Assembly (NCBI GenBank): GCA_001557505.1 | Contig: LSAX01000008.1 | Coordinates: 744,001 to 808,000, forward strand | Source of the DNA: Reticulascus tulasneorum | Lineage: Eukaryota > Ascomycota > Sordariomycetes > Glomerellales > Reticulascaceae | Direction of reading: 5' to 3' | DNA: 64,000 nucleotides | Shown here: positions 30,375 through 40,498 of the stretch, piece by piece | Layout: every line of letters starts with the position of its first letter | Position numbering within the stretch: the stretch's first letter is position 1 | The notes under the pieces: model-generated | Databases searched by the model: none | Told to the model about the DNA's origin: nothing | Seen by the model: only the letters and a program-made list of their open reading frames with translations | Made by a program: the position numbers and the translations under genes

Positions 30375-30815
30375 GGGGCTCTCCATGGGAGGGCACTTTA
30401 GGATCCGATCAAGAGGCGGGGCCAGACGTGAGACCCCCCTGGTAGACCAAATGAGCTATGTAACTAGACATTCTCCACAGCAATCTACCCGAGCGGATGT
30501 GTAGCACACATCCCGGGCGTTAGCGTTGGAGGCGGCGAGGCCTTGCGATTGCTTTCCCAGCGCACACGAAGTCAAATCCAGCCAACCAACTGAAGGATCA
30601 TCCGACAAAGTCCGCCATGGGACTGGCTTCCATGAAGAGGAATTACTCTTCCAAGGCCCTTCAACTCAACGAGTTCTTCCTGCCAGGGGGCATTGGAATC
30701 AGACACGCCCGCTTGCTGGTCTCAGATAGACACAAACACGCCGACATAGCTCGTCTGTTCCAACGCGCGATCTTTGGCCAGAATACCCTTCAAAGTCGGT
30801 CCTTTCCTACGTTGT
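30375..30815. other. Intergenic region between the hairpin and the zinc-finger gene
   Basis: About 440 bp with short plus-strand frames (for example 30617-30865) that have no recognisable similarity. It is the 3' flank of the minus-strand zinc-finger gene. Confidence 0.4.
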
Positions 30816-31712
30816 TCAATGTTCCCGTTTTCGCGGTCTCCCTCTCCCCCTCGGGGCTTTGGTGAGTGCACAGTTCTCGAAGTGTTCTTCGAAGTCTCCT
30901 CGGCTCAAATCATATTGGCTTTTGCCAACAACGAAGCCGCAGATGCATCTGTAGGGCTGAGTATCGAGTTCTCGGCAAGGCTTAAAATGTTCTCTAAACC
31001 TGTCTTTCCTGCCATTAGAGTATCCGCAGCGGCATTCGAACCGGCGACATGAGTGTGCAGGAGATGCCTCAAGATGTCGTCTCAACGTCCTCGCATCCTT
31101 ACAAGGGGGGCAGCTCCTCAAACCACATGTGTTCGGAATCTCTGCATGCATGACTGTCAGGTGGTCCCTAGTTCCAATCGATTTAGTTCACGAGCAAGAC
31201 TTCTCTTGTGAGGAAATGAAGGCTTACATCAGTTCACTGGACCCTGCAAAGAGCTGCTGGCACAGTCCGCATACCTTGGAGAAAGGATGAGGTGAAGGCG
31301 AGGTCGGCCCGACAGTGTGGCTGTCAGAACTCCCAAGAGACGATCCCCGCTGGTTGGAGGAATCAATGTAGGAGACTCCGGCCGTGGGCGATAGCGAAAT
31401 GCGCTCAATTGGAGAAGATGGAGATGCAAAATTGGGGGTATGAACAAATGTAAGAGATGATGACTGCGAAGGTGAACAGATCTCCCTGAGATTAGAACTC
31501 ACTCCACGGTCGGGTGTGGATGGCGTCGTATCGCTCAACCCACAGCACAGTTCGGGAGTCCATTCTATATCATCCGAGACGTCTTGTCCTTTGAAGTAGC
31601 CGTACTGGTAGAGGAACTCAACTTCTCCACGGAAACCAGACTCAAGCTGTTCTAGGTGGTGATCATGTTGTTCTTCTCGAATGTTGAGAGCGCCGAGACA
31701 GTGCTCGGCGCT
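30816..31712 (-). CDS. C2H2-like zinc-finger protein, 5' end unresolved
   Basis: The 3' exon (to TGA at 30816) encodes Cys/His clusters CPPCKDARTLRRHLEAS, CRCGYSNGRKDRFREHFKPC and CICGFVVGKSQYDLSRGDF...EEHFENC, ending in a basic GRGRPRKRE tail. They resemble irregular C2H2 fingers of fungal nuclear proteins. The upstream exon holds a Ser/Pro-rich region and one more finger start, CGLCQQLFAGSSEL. The two are joined by a short intron lying roughly between 31227 and 31154. Both GTGAAC and GTAAGC donors are possible with a GACAG acceptor, so the junction is uncertain. The frame stays open upstream to 31712 without an ATG (EEQHDHHLEQLESGF, DIEWTPELCCG), so a further 5' exon is expected. DNA binding is inferred. 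Confidence 0.5.
31689..31712. repeat. Short hairpin, 9-bp arms AGCGCCGAG/CTCGGCGCT
   Basis: Perfect 9-bp arms (31689-31697 and 31704-31712) enclose ACAGTG. The stem extends imperfectly through GTTGA on the left and TCAAC on the right. It lies exactly at the 5' limit of the open zinc-finger frame. Confidence 0.5.
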
Positions 31713-33733
31713 TCAACGTTGAAAGAGGATTGTGACACAAAAAGGCGGCCGAAAGGCCAAGTTTTATTTGGTGGAAGGATTCGGGTGCAGGTCTGGTTTC
31801 AATTGCCATCAGTATTTCGATCCATGATTTGACAATGACATGAAGTGGCAGAGATACTTGGCAGGGCTGGGAGCAACTGGGGATACCGCCAATGCCTGAT
31901 CGTAAGTTCTACATACCGATTTGTGCTAGGGATTCGGGGATTCAAAGCTCTCTTGCGACGACTGGTCTCCTCGTCGTCCTCGAATGGTTGGACTCGAGAG
32001 TCAGCAACTCGGCTCCGCTAAGTGAGCGTGCTACCTAGCATTCAAGAGAGGAAATGGTCTGAGAAGAGTGGAAACAGCCGAGATTTAATAGACAGACAAT
32101 GTGCGCTTATCACCGATTAGGATGGAGTGATCCGGGCCATTTCTTCTATTGGTGCATTGGCGAGTCTGGGTGGGGGTTTCACCAGAGCCAGTCAGAGTGC
32201 CTCTGGACCGCCTCAAGAGCAGAACCTCGTCAAACCACAACATCAGCGGCATCGGGACTGAAAAGATGCCGGATTGTCGAACCGAAGTGAAAGAGTAGGT
32301 CTAGAGACGAAGGGTCTTCGGTAGGTTTTCTAGATATAATTCAGACTTATTCAGAGCTATTTAGCCCCGATCAAGATTGCCAACAGGGCATCTAGTGCAA
32401 AAGCCACTATCGTAGCAACACATTACACACAAGAGAAGTCACTCATCCTGCTCTACAGCTTCGACCAGGGTTCGCAAGGCAAAACAAGGCAATAGTAGCT
32501 TACAGAAGAACTGCAGGTCGAGGTAGTAGCGGTTTCTAGATAGAGGACTAGTAGTCTCACTACGTCGAGAACGGTAAGATAAACACCAAACACGCGATCT
32601 GATGATATATAAAGATCCCTATTGTGGGAGAGGATGTTAAGTTGGCCGGGATGGCTATGGACACCGTCCCCATATCAGGGTGTGTGATCATTGTCCCGCC
32701 ATTCCTCTTTGAGAAAGGTTGCTTGAACGCTCAAGCAACTTTCCGAAGAAGGCAATCTGCCATCGCTACTTAATTCTTCCAACTTTCATCCATTAAATAC
32801 GTAATAGGTATTACTGCAAGCCTACAAGTTCGTCGAAAAGTTGATCAGATCTCAACAAAAAGTAGACTAGCTATGGACCGCTGCACTCAAATCGGATCGA
32901 GTGATCGTACTTGACCAGCCTGTCGAGGAATATTTGCAATACTGGCCATTCTTAGCCTCGCACGAGCAGCAAATTACTGCTGGCCCAGCCTCACCTCAAG
33001 GTAAACTTCATACAGACAGGCACACCACACGACTGAAGATGACGTACTGGCATGTAGGATAAGCAAGCAAGCGTATATGGTGTTGCGCGACCCTGGGGTG
33101 CATATGATCGCCAACAGTCTCACCGCACAGCCACGCGAGGTACGTATGTAGGTATAGGTTCATTGAGAAGGATCTGGAAAACCCCGCATCCCAATTGTCC
33201 AGTGATTTGCTGTACTATGTGGTGCGGGGATGTCTGCATACCAGCCACCTACGGCCAATATTTTGGTTGGTCAGCGGTTCCTGGGCTCCCTGCCCTCGGA
33301 GCATAGTTATACTCAATGAAAGAATTGGCCTGCTCGAACTTGAGATATTGGACATAGACGCAGCGGTGCCATGTCCGATGTTGCTCACTGAAAGAAATGG
33401 CCCTCATTCAATGCTGCAGAGTTCCGACGCCTTAGACTTTCTTCTTCCATCTCACTCGTAGACTATGTTCTGACACTAGATAGATTTAGCCCCTGCAGTC
33501 GCAGCTCATTTCAAAGAGAGAGTCATGTTGACTCGTGCTTATGGTTCTTGGGCCAGATTGGTCCTCATGTACTGTATTGTCTTCTTTTTATACCAATCGG
33601 TCTACTGTTCTCCCACTCCATAACATTTTGACATTCCCCTCCGACATGCCATGCACCACCACCCATTTGTAAAGACACGCAAGATTCCCAACCCCATCCG
33701 ACATATCTATCATATCATCGGTACTCTTTGATT
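31713..33733. other. Gene-free region, possibly with old transposon debris
   Basis: About 2 kb without convincing coding sequence. A TATATAAAG at 32606-32614 followed by unique-looking promoter-like DNA gives a weak impression of a degraded LTR, but no paired terminal repeat was identified. A plus frame at 33195-33461 has no recognisable similarity. It may contain the missing 5' exon of the zinc-finger gene. Confidence 0.35.
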
Positions 33734-34050
33734 ATGACAATGCCGCTTTCCAAAAAGCAAAGTGAGTATGGATGATCTTTCTTCACGCCGGACTGCTTAA
33801 TCGCTTTGTGCTAACTGAGTAAGGCAGCAAAGGGCCAACGACGGACAACACGGGGCAGAACCCCATAGCACGATGGCTTCACCAAAGTAAGGTAGATGAG
33901 CCGTGGAGTATCTTCAGGTTGCCAAAAGACGTCAAAGAACGTCCACATTTCGTCGAATTGGGAGACTTCCTTCCTCAGAGCGATGATAGAGGGAGTGTAC
34001 AGGCAGTGGATGGATCTGCCCACGATCAGGAGGCCAATAGTGCCGGTTAA
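33734..34050 (+). CDS. Possible small two-exon protein, 84 aa, unknown function
   Basis: ATG 33734 starts MTMPLSKKQ. A GTGAGT donor at 33762 and a GCTAAC branch motif just before AG at 33822-33823 define a 62-nt intron. Exon two (33824-34050) continues in frame with SSKGPTTDNTGQNPIARWLH and then VDEPWSIFRLPKDVKERPHF, ending at TAA 34048-34050. The second exon reads like real protein (balanced acidic, basic and aromatic residues), but I recognise no family. A competing acceptor four bases on (GCAG) would give a quick stop. An intact minus-strand frame overlaps it, so it remains a candidate. Confidence 0.4.
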
Positions 34051-34712
34051 AGGGGCTTGTAGTTGGCGTATTAAAGGACTGACGATATCATGGATCTATT
34101 ACCAATGCCCCAGTTCTTCAGCCAGGCCCGATAACACATTACAGTAATATGAATCATTGCCGCTACCATAATTAGACCTATCTACATCTTTGCTGCCAGG
34201 AATCACAAACTTAGCCGGCCTATTGCTTAGATTTTTTCAATGCTATATGTCTCATAGATTGCTTGGAACTTTGCCATCATGGAGGCGCTGAGCATTTTCA
34301 AGATGAAATGGAACTCGGCGTGCGGCGCCGAAGTTCTACCATGAGAGTTCTGAACGCTGTGCTTTGCATGCTGAATCATTGCTTCAATATCTCTTGGAAA
34401 ACACAACCTCCGGGGCGAACCGAAGCCATGCCCAGACCACGGCAATGATCGCATTCACAGTTTGCATCTCCTACAGTTGCATCGACTTGTCTCTCGGCGT
34501 AGTTGTTCCATGGCTCTACTTGGTGTTGGCCTAATGCAAAGTACCTAGGTAGGTGGATTGAACGAAACAAGCTTATGATTTTGTGGCAATTTACAGGCTA
34601 CTGAAATGTGCTCGTGATCAGATTTAAAAGAAAGCACGATATGACTGACTATACAAACCAATATGAAGATCGACATCGACGGATCAACAGACCTTATTTC
34701 GAGGATCCAAAC
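34051..34712. other. Intergenic region downstream of the HET gene
   Basis: About 660 bp. Two overlapping minus-strand frames (34227-34454 and 34376-34570) have no recognisable domain. It is the 3' flank of the HET gene at 34713. Confidence 0.4.
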
Positions 34713-37133
34713 CTACTCCAAGATGATTTCCTCCAAATCATGATCCCGAATCCGATCCCTTAGTTCGCCACTCATGATGCCGTGCACGTACGCATGCCCA
34801 ACATACATGTGCACATTGCTCGAAAATCTCCTAAGCACAAGGGCTATCTTGGCACCAGGTACCATCCATAGAGTGTCCCCAACACGCAGCGACTGGGGTC
34901 CTTTGCCAACCCAACCCTCGCTAGTTCGAAACAGCCTCATACGGGTGAGTCCGTAGTTTCCGGCAGCGGTGGCCGTCACGCCGACATGCCGGGCCCCAGC
35001 GCGTTGGGCTATACCAGCCCGTGATTCTGATACAAGTGGTTGCTCTTGCTGATCTGCGGCGGAGCCCTCCGCCGTGTCACCCGCAACTTGACTAGTACCC
35101 GGTGGCGGACCATCATGTCCATGAGTAGTAGCCGCAGCTTGGATTCTTGTATCAGTGTCTTGTGCTGGATCTTTTGGTCCCTCTGCTACTGGAGCATCTT
35201 TTGTCTTCTTCTGGCCTTGAGGTGCTGTCTCGGTTTCGGAGCTGAAAATTTGCTCCCGACCTCTCTTGTTCACTTGCCGCACAACGTCTCCCAGGTGGTC
35301 TTTGAGAGCCATCGCATACTCTCGCACCGCTTCCGGCGATGGGATCACGCCGGCCGTATCTACCGCTTTCAGCTCCTGGAGAAGAACAACCTGCCGGGTG
35401 GTGCAGTAGTTCTGGACGCCTGTGACCTGTGCCTGCGCTAGTGTGTCCAGGAACCAGCCCTTGCAGCGATCCTTCATCTGCAGAGGTACAGGAAAGCGCT
35501 GCTCCTCGCCCGGCTGGACGGCTAGATCGGCAAGAAGAATGGCCGACGATAGCACTGCGTCCATTGCTCCATTCGGGCGCTCATATGGCGAAGACGGCGC
35601 TGTTAGGATGTCCCTAATGAGCTCCAATGTGCCGGGGATGCTAGTCTCGCGCCTGATTTCCTCGTAGCATTCGCCAAACTGCGCAATGACGTCCAGTCTG
35701 ACGCCACGCAGCAATAAGCGTCCCTTCGTCCTATCCACCTGCAGCTCATTGGGGGCATTCGCGGCAAGGTTCTTCGAAATGTCGAAGTTCTCAGTAAGCT
35801 GGAAGATTGACCACATTGAGAGCGGTTCCATCTTGGCGCGCAGATCAGGTACCCACGACGGCAGGTAAGAGTTTTCGCTCCTCATTCTTCTTTTTGCCGT
35901 CTCGTCAACATCGTATCGCATGGTTTGCGGCCTAGTTGCTCGTGTCGATGCGTCCTCCACAAAGGTCAACAAGTTAGCTAGGCGGGCTCGCTCCATAATG
36001 TCGTACCAGAAATGCTGATACAGCTGCCAGAACGGCGTCTCATATTTCCAGTCCTGGAGTCTCTCGTACTTGCAGAGACTCATGTGGGCAAAGATCCGAT
36101 CACGCTCATCGAAGCATTGGTACGCATTACGGTTCGTCTCGAAAACAAGGCGGCCAAACTTCTCGCGCATCCAAGATTGTCCATTAGCCGGATCTCGGTA
36201 AGTGTCACGCCACCAGGCGAGCTGGTACGGCAAGTTTATGCCCATCATTCTGCCAGCTAATAGCTCTGCCTGGCCGAGACGGATCATGATGTAACTCCCA
36301 AAGACCGTAAAGTAGTGCGAAACCATGCAGATATCCTGCCAGGACAAGACGGCATCGCCGCATACAACGATAGGGTCCGCCTTTGCCGCAATAACCTCCT
36401 GCCATATCCACAGCCGGCTCCAGTAGGCCCTGTGAATCAAATCTGACACGGCTCGCCAGTGATTGGCGTCAATCGAATGGACCAAAGGCATGTGTTCCAA
36501 GGCTGCCTCGGCCCTCGCCCCATCGTGAACAGCTAATAATCGAGAGAACCTCGCCTGTCTCTCCTTGCTACCGGCATCTGCCGCGTCTAGATCAACAGCT
36601 CTGTCTTCGATTTTCTCGGCTGAACGATGTTTCCAGTTATCCTCCTCTTCCGTGACAAGCCGTATCACGTCGCGGACCATGTCGTTGCCTGGATGGACCG
36701 CATCCTCAGGTCCGAGCCATATGACCACCGAGTCGGCATGAGAGTAGATATCGTGCATCATCTTGAGCTGATGGCCCTTTTCAACCTCATCGCTCTGATT
36801 GATACACAAGGAGTCTATCCAGATAAGACCCAGTTTCTCCCTCTGCACGCGAAAGAGATGCAGCAACGCATCGTAAAGGTTCTGACCGATGGTGAGGTAT
36901 CCATCTCTGTCACACTGTACTTCCCAGGCGGCCTTGGTGGTGTCCTTGCCGAAAGGGTCATCCCAAGTGTAGGAAAGACAGTGGTATTTCCGATCCGCGA
37001 GGCTGGACACGTGGGTGAAGCCGCATTCAATTTTGTCGCGACCAGCGTGCGTGACGGAAAGAAGTCTGATGTTTGCCTCTGGATGTTCCAGGGCCAGGTA
37101 CTGATAAGGCCGTGCAAGCGGGTGCGAAGCCAT
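34713..37133 (-). CDS. HET-domain protein (heterokaryon-incompatibility family, HET-6/TOL-like)
   Basis: A single exon encodes 806 aa from ATG 37133 (MASHPLARPYQYLALEHPEA). The open frame extends further upstream only through non-ATG codons. The HET domain spans about residues 10-230: IRLLSVTHAG, YHCLSYTWDDPF, LTIGQNLYDALLHLF, LIWIDSLCINQSDEVEKGHQ, YSHADSVVIWLGPED, and after an insertion AYWSRLWIWQEVIAAKADP with Trp/Arg hallmarks. The last block LRVGDTLWMVPGAKIALVLR...YVGHAYVHGIMSGE is the conserved C-terminal tail of full-length HET proteins, so the gene appears intact. Between core and tail (about 630-710) lies a disordered Gln/Ala/Asp-rich linker. Such proteins mediate nonself recognition and programmed cell death after hyphal fusion, but many have unknown partners. 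Confidence 0.9.
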   Translation of the reverse strand: MASHPLARPYQYLALEHPEANIRLLSVTHAGRDKIECGFTHVSSLADRKYHCLSYTWDDPFGKDTTKAAWEVQCDRDGYLTIGQNLYDALLHLFRVQREKLGLIWIDSLCINQSDEVEKGHQLKMMHDIYSHADSVVIWLGPEDAVHPGNDMVRDVIRLVTEEEDNWKHRSAEKIEDRAVDLDAADAGSKERQARFSRLLAVHDGARAEAALEHMPLVHSIDANHWRAVSDLIHRAYWSRLWIWQEVIAAKADPIVVCGDAVLSWQDICMVSHYFTVFGSYIMIRLGQAELLAGRMMGINLPYQLAWWRDTYRDPANGQSWMREKFGRLVFETNRNAYQCFDERDRIFAHMSLCKYERLQDWKYETPFWQLYQHFWYDIMERARLANLLTFVEDASTRATRPQTMRYDVDETAKRRMRSENSYLPSWVPDLRAKMEPLSMWSIFQLTENFDISKNLAANAPNELQVDRTKGRLLLRGVRLDVIAQFGECYEEIRRETSIPGTLELIRDILTAPSSPYERPNGAMDAVLSSAILLADLAVQPGEEQRFPVPLQMKDRCKGWFLDTLAQAQVTGVQNYCTTRQVVLLQELKAVDTAGVIPSPEAVREYAMALKDHLGDVVRQVNKRGREQIFSSETETAPQGQKKTKDAPVAEGPKDPAQDTDTRIQAAATTHGHDGPPPGTSQVAGDTAEGSAADQQEQPLVSESRAGIAQRAGARHVGVTATAAGNYGLTRMRLFRTSEGWVGKGPQSLRVGDTLWMVPGAKIALVLRRFSSNVHMYVGHAYVHGIMSGELRDRIRDHDLEEIILE

Positions 37134-38117
37134 GATGCGCCTATGAAATGTCAAAGGTGGAATTGTGACGAAGCCCGGAAACCAGAGTTGCAGATTAGTT
37201 GGCCCCAAGAGTTTCAGCCGCACCAATGTCGTCGAATGTTGTCGGGCCGCCCGATGTTACACTGAATGGCATGTGCACATGATGCTCGTCCATGCCGCTG
37301 ACAGACTGCCATAAGTCAGGTGTGAAGAGCTTCATGGCAAGTCTTCATCGCTTGATATCGATGAATGAATTGGTACGTTCTCAAAGATCATCACGGCTCC
37401 TGGTGTATATCTGGAGTTAGGACTTAGGATATCAAGAGGACGGAAAGATACAAAGAACAAACGAGGAACGAGGCAAAAAGATTGATTGGATGCAAACAGG
37501 AGCAACGATTTCAGCCCTGCCTATCCAGAAATTTGCCTATTAAATTTGAGAGCAAGGGTATGAACCGACTTGAAGCGTAGAGGCTAGGACGTCCCTAAAT
37601 CATACCATGTAGTAGTTCTGTGTTGGACCTTCGTGTCACGTTCTACTTGCCCGCGAACTCAAACTGCCGTCAAGATTGCGTGATTCGTATAAAATGAGCC
37701 TTTCTGCAGTCACCATAGGTAGAGATCAGATGCTATGGACATTTGTTTTACTTTGAGTTATGTAATCTGGCTCATGAATGGTTGTGTAAGATTGGCCGAC
37801 TAAACTTCCGACCAGGAACTCGGCACCGTTGTGCTTATTAGGCTATTCGACAATCAACAAGACACTTTAGCCATACTGGTGAAGACATACTCGCACTAGT
37901 TATCAGCAATATTTTCAAATATAGGCAAATTGCTCCTCCTTTCAATTAAGCATGGCTCGCGCGGAGCTACTTGCCTGCATAAAGACGGCCTCCCGCCAAG
38001 CTCTGATATTTAATGGCATTCCGGGAACGCGATCCCATGTCTTACCTTCCCAGGTTGAAATCTTCCTGATATCAACCCTTCAGTCTTCCTATCTCACCTC
38101 ACGTGAGTAACTTGGGG
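37134..38117. promoter_or_regulatory. Divergent region between the HET gene and the M13 peptidase gene
   Basis: About 980 bp between divergent start codons. The half near the peptidase is AT-rich and may hold an unseen first exon with signal peptide: a GTGAGT donor is present at 38103, upstream of the chosen ATG. No operator was recognised. Confidence 0.45.
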
Positions 38118-40498
38118 ATGCGTCCAGGGAACATTACTTGCACGCTCGGCGTGTGTACCGATCTCGCCGCCGAATTAGTTCGGCGGACAACAGCAAACAC
38201 TACTGCTGTCGACCTGTGCGAGGATTTCGAGTCATGTACGTGTTGATTGAATACTAAAACCATATTCACGACTCATAAAATACTAACACGAAGACACGAA
38301 GTTGTCTGTGACGACTGGAGAAAAGAGCACATTCTCCGACCAGACCAGGGACAGATGTCATACGACAATGTGCTACAGGACAGAGCCAATGATATAATTC
38401 TCGGGTATCTAGAGGCATTGGTACCGCCTATCGACACTCCCGCTGACCGTGAGATATTCGGCCTTGTCAAGGAGGCATATGTGGCCTGCATGAACGAGAC
38501 AGAGGTCAAGAGGGTTGGTGTCTCGCCAATCGTCGACGTCCTCGACCATGTTGCTGAGCTCTTCACTGTAAATGATACGGCTTATGCGACATTGAACTCT
38601 TCGAATTTGCAGGACACAGACGCTCCCGATCTATCGGAGCTTCTTCTGTACCTTCAGAACATTGGCTTGAGCCCTCTTCTGGACATTTACCCTACCAGAG
38701 ATGACAAAAGCCCGGTGAGCTTTCCTAAATGAATAACCACTTGGAAGTTTGTGCTGACAGAAGCTAGCTTACACTAATTGTCCAAGTCTCGCCACCGTCA
38801 TCACTCACACTACCAACTGACTACTATGCCGATGACTCGACAATGGCGGATTATTTCGCTGCCATGGCCAAAGTTCTTGCGGCCATTCACCCCAATGAAA
38901 GGGCAAGGGATAAAGCGGACCAGCTCGCCCGCCAAGTGATTGATTTTGAGGCGCGGGTGTCAGCTATTGTTCCGGAGATTGATGACTTATACGATGTCAA
39001 TGTAAGCCATGTTCTACTCAACTTCCACTCCCAAACTAATGGATGCAGCAATACTACAATGTCATGTCTCTGGATGAAACAGCGAAGCTTGCCCCTGTCC
39101 TTGGGCTGGATCATATTATCAGAAGCCTGGCGCCGCCAACGTACTCCCACGATCGCATGATAACATCATTTCCGCAGCACATCCAGAGTATTTCTAAGAT
39201 ACTGCTGGAAACATCAGAGGAGACGTTACAAACCTACTTTATGTGGCGAGTAATCGGCAACTTTGTCGGAACTGTTCTGGCACCGGAGGTTGAACCGCTC
39301 AGACAACTGATGAACTCCCTATCTGGAAGGGTGAGTACGACCTTAAAGCCCAAGAAGTTTCTGACATCTTGCAGGATCCGGTAGCATTTCCTCAGAGGTG
39401 GCGTACGTGTGTGAATCATGTGTCCAACATCGACAATCTTGGCTGGATCTTGAGCCGATTTTATGCCAGCCAATACTTCTCAGAAAAGGGCAAGCAGCTT
39501 GGAGAAGACCTCGTAACGTATGTAAAGCAGCAATACGCTATAGCGATCAAGTCTTTGGACTGGCTGGATGATTCGGTGAGAGAAGTAGCCTTACAAAAGC
39601 TGGACAAACTGTCTGCTCTGATGGGGTTTCCCGATAACGTAAGGAACTTTGAACGGCATTCTGCTAGAGCAAGCTCATCTGATAATATTTGCAGAGCCCC
39701 GTCAACGTCACAGATCCGGTAGCAGTTCGAGACTTTTACAAAGACGTGAATCTCACCGACAGCTACTTCGGCAATGTGTGGTCATTCCTGCAATGGTCCA
39801 ATCACCGGTCATGGTACAAGCTGGGCACGCCGTACAACCGCGGCGAGTGGGCAATGACTTCGCAGACGGTCAACGCATATAACAACATCAACTCCAACAT
39901 CATCGCCTTCCCAGCCGCTATCCTGCAGATACCATACTTCCACTCCGATATCCCGTCGTATCTCAACTTCGGCGCGACCGGCTGGACGGTGGGCCACGAG
40001 GTGTCGCACGCGTTTGATAATTCCGGACGAGAATTTGACCCGGATGGGAAATACGGCGATGACTGGTGGACTAATCGAACCGATGCGGAGTTTAGGCGGC
40101 TGTCGCAGTGCTTCGTGGAGCAGTACTCTAATTACACCGTCGAGGGCCTCGACGGACAGCCACTGCACCTGGATGGCGAGCAGACCTTAGGTGAGAACAT
40201 TGCTGACGCGGGTGGTATTGACACGGCGTTCCTGGCTTGGCAGAAACATCGTCAGGATCACCCGGAGCAGGACACGGATCTTCCGGGGCTCGAGAAGTGG
40301 TCCCATGAACAGCTCTATTTCATCGCCTTTGCAAACTCGTGGTGCTCGGTCCAAACGAAGGCAGCTTTGATCTCCCAGGTGTTCTCGAACGTGCACTCAC
40401 CAGCCAGATTCAGGGTTAAGGGCACGCTCGAGAACTCGAAGTACTTCAAGGAGCATTTCAACTGCCCGGTGAAGGAGCCCACTTGCAAGATATGGTGA
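38118..40498 (+). CDS. M13 family zinc metallopeptidase (neprilysin/endothelin-converting-enzyme-like)
   Basis: Six exons (38118-38235, 38302-38714, 38768-39001, 39049-39330, 39375-39638, 39695-40498) join without a frame break to 704 aa. The five introns are 44-66 nt. The junctions restore family motifs such as DLCEDFES-FVCDDW and DDKSP-LTLIVQVSP. M13 enzymes cleave peptides up to about 40 residues. The zinc site is present: GHEVSHAFDNSGREFDPDG (HExxH), with the third ligand in GENIADAGGIDTAF. The substrate-binding NAYNNINSNIIAFPAAILQ block and the terminal TCKIW are also typical. ATG 38118 gives MRPGNITCTLGVC, with conserved cysteines but no signal peptide or membrane anchor. An upstream exon is therefore probable, or the protein is N-terminally shortened. 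Confidence 0.9.

Noticed and set aside
36627..37265. 212-codon plus-strand ORF overlapping the 5' part of the HET gene
   Set aside because: It is antisense to the conserved HET core. Its composition is explained by the minus-strand protein.
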